Shown piece by piece: positions 63,879 through 64,000 of a stretch of 64,000 nt of DNA. The DNA is from Myxococcus hansupus. GTDB lineage: Bacteria > Myxococcota > Myxococcia > Myxococcales > Myxococcaceae. Every line of letters starts with the position of its first letter. Position 1 is the stretch's first letter. The position numbers and the translations under genes were made by a program. Under the pieces are notes generated by a model. It was given only the letters and a program-made list of their open reading frames with translations. It made no database searches and was not told the origin of the DNA. The DNA lies in assembly GCF_000280925.3 (NCBI RefSeq), contig NZ_CP012109.1, positions 8,576,501 to 8,640,500 of the forward strand, given 5' to 3'.

Positions 63879-64000
63879 AAGCGGTGGGCGCTTTCAGCGC
63901 ATGGCTTGCTTCCCGCCCCGGGGCCCCAGCACGCGGGGGGCGAAGGGTGCCTGGGGGAGCGGGGGTGTCCACGCTCAGGGGAGACCCAAGCCCGACACCG

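Noticed and set aside
63616..63972. Minus-strand open frame of 118 codons at the right edge
   Set aside because: Antisense to the membrane protein; proline-rich with no coding character, and the reading of the last 140 bp stays unresolved.

Overview
The window is very GC-rich DNA with strong third-position G/C preference. Its gene families are those of a myxobacterium of the order Myxococcales, most probably Myxococcus or a close relative. Three membrane-anchored Ser/Thr protein kinases (two of them with C-terminal PEGA domains), many lipoproteins, a DUF2169/DUF4150/TIGR02270 type VI secretion (T6SS) accessory set, PilZ-type proteins and an enhancer-binding-type regulator all fit. Several short stretches (about 7.4-7.7 kb, 45.2-46.1 kb and 49.7-51.3 kb) are visibly AT-richer and look like more recently exchanged DNA. 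No tRNA, rRNA, CRISPR array or insertion sequence was seen.

Layout. 1-4.8 kb: two lipoproteins, an App1-type phosphatase, a small secreted protein and a nucleotidyltransferase-fold protein. 4.9-12.2 kb: a T6SS effector/immunity island made of a DUF2169 protein, an Imm49-like immunity protein, an AHH-motif nuclease toxin, two near-identical Imm11-type immunity genes around a small unknown gene, a thiolase-fold protein, a DUF4150 PAAR-like spike protein and a TIGR02270 HEAT-repeat protein. A 51-bp tandem repeat with hairpins follows. 12.5-15.4 kb: GH15 glucoamylase/trehalase plus a glucose-dehydrogenase-like MDR enzyme in one operon. 16.4-20.0 kb: a sulfonate/nitrate-class ABC importer coupled to a HAD phosphatase. 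20-29 kb: small exported proteins, a TPR protein, a NYN-LOTUS protein, a PilZ-GNAT fusion, a YkgJ-like cysteine protein and an RNase II/R-family exonuclease. 29-40.4 kb: two PEGA kinases, a putative-adhesin (DUF2807) protein, a DUF429 protein, a large lipoprotein, a cluster of DnaA-box-like sites, and glutathione synthetase. 40.6-44.9 kb: an extracellular polyester-depolymerase-like lipoprotein, a HipA-like (YjjJ type) kinase with a palindromic operator region, and a TrmN6-like methyltransferase.

45-53 kb is the most unusual part. A kinase-STAND NTPase-FGE/SUMF1 fusion protein meets, tail to tail with a 4-bp overlap, an AT-rich operon. That operon encodes a GAF/AAA+ regulator with a changed sigma54 loop (GAFPGA), an unknown 167-residue protein, and a protein carrying the His-Gly and Gly-Cys landmarks of C80/caspase-fold proteases. 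This is the best candidate here for an undescribed signalling or conflict module.

53-64 kb: a PEGA-like secreted protein, a DoxX protein, a CapA-family protein, an MFS exporter, an alpha/beta hydrolase, an active/inactive M16 protease pair and a zinc-finger membrane protein with an apparent frameshift near its end. Start codons were chosen from ribosome-binding sites, signal-peptide position and overlap with neighbours. No similarity search was possible, so family calls rest on recognised motifs.
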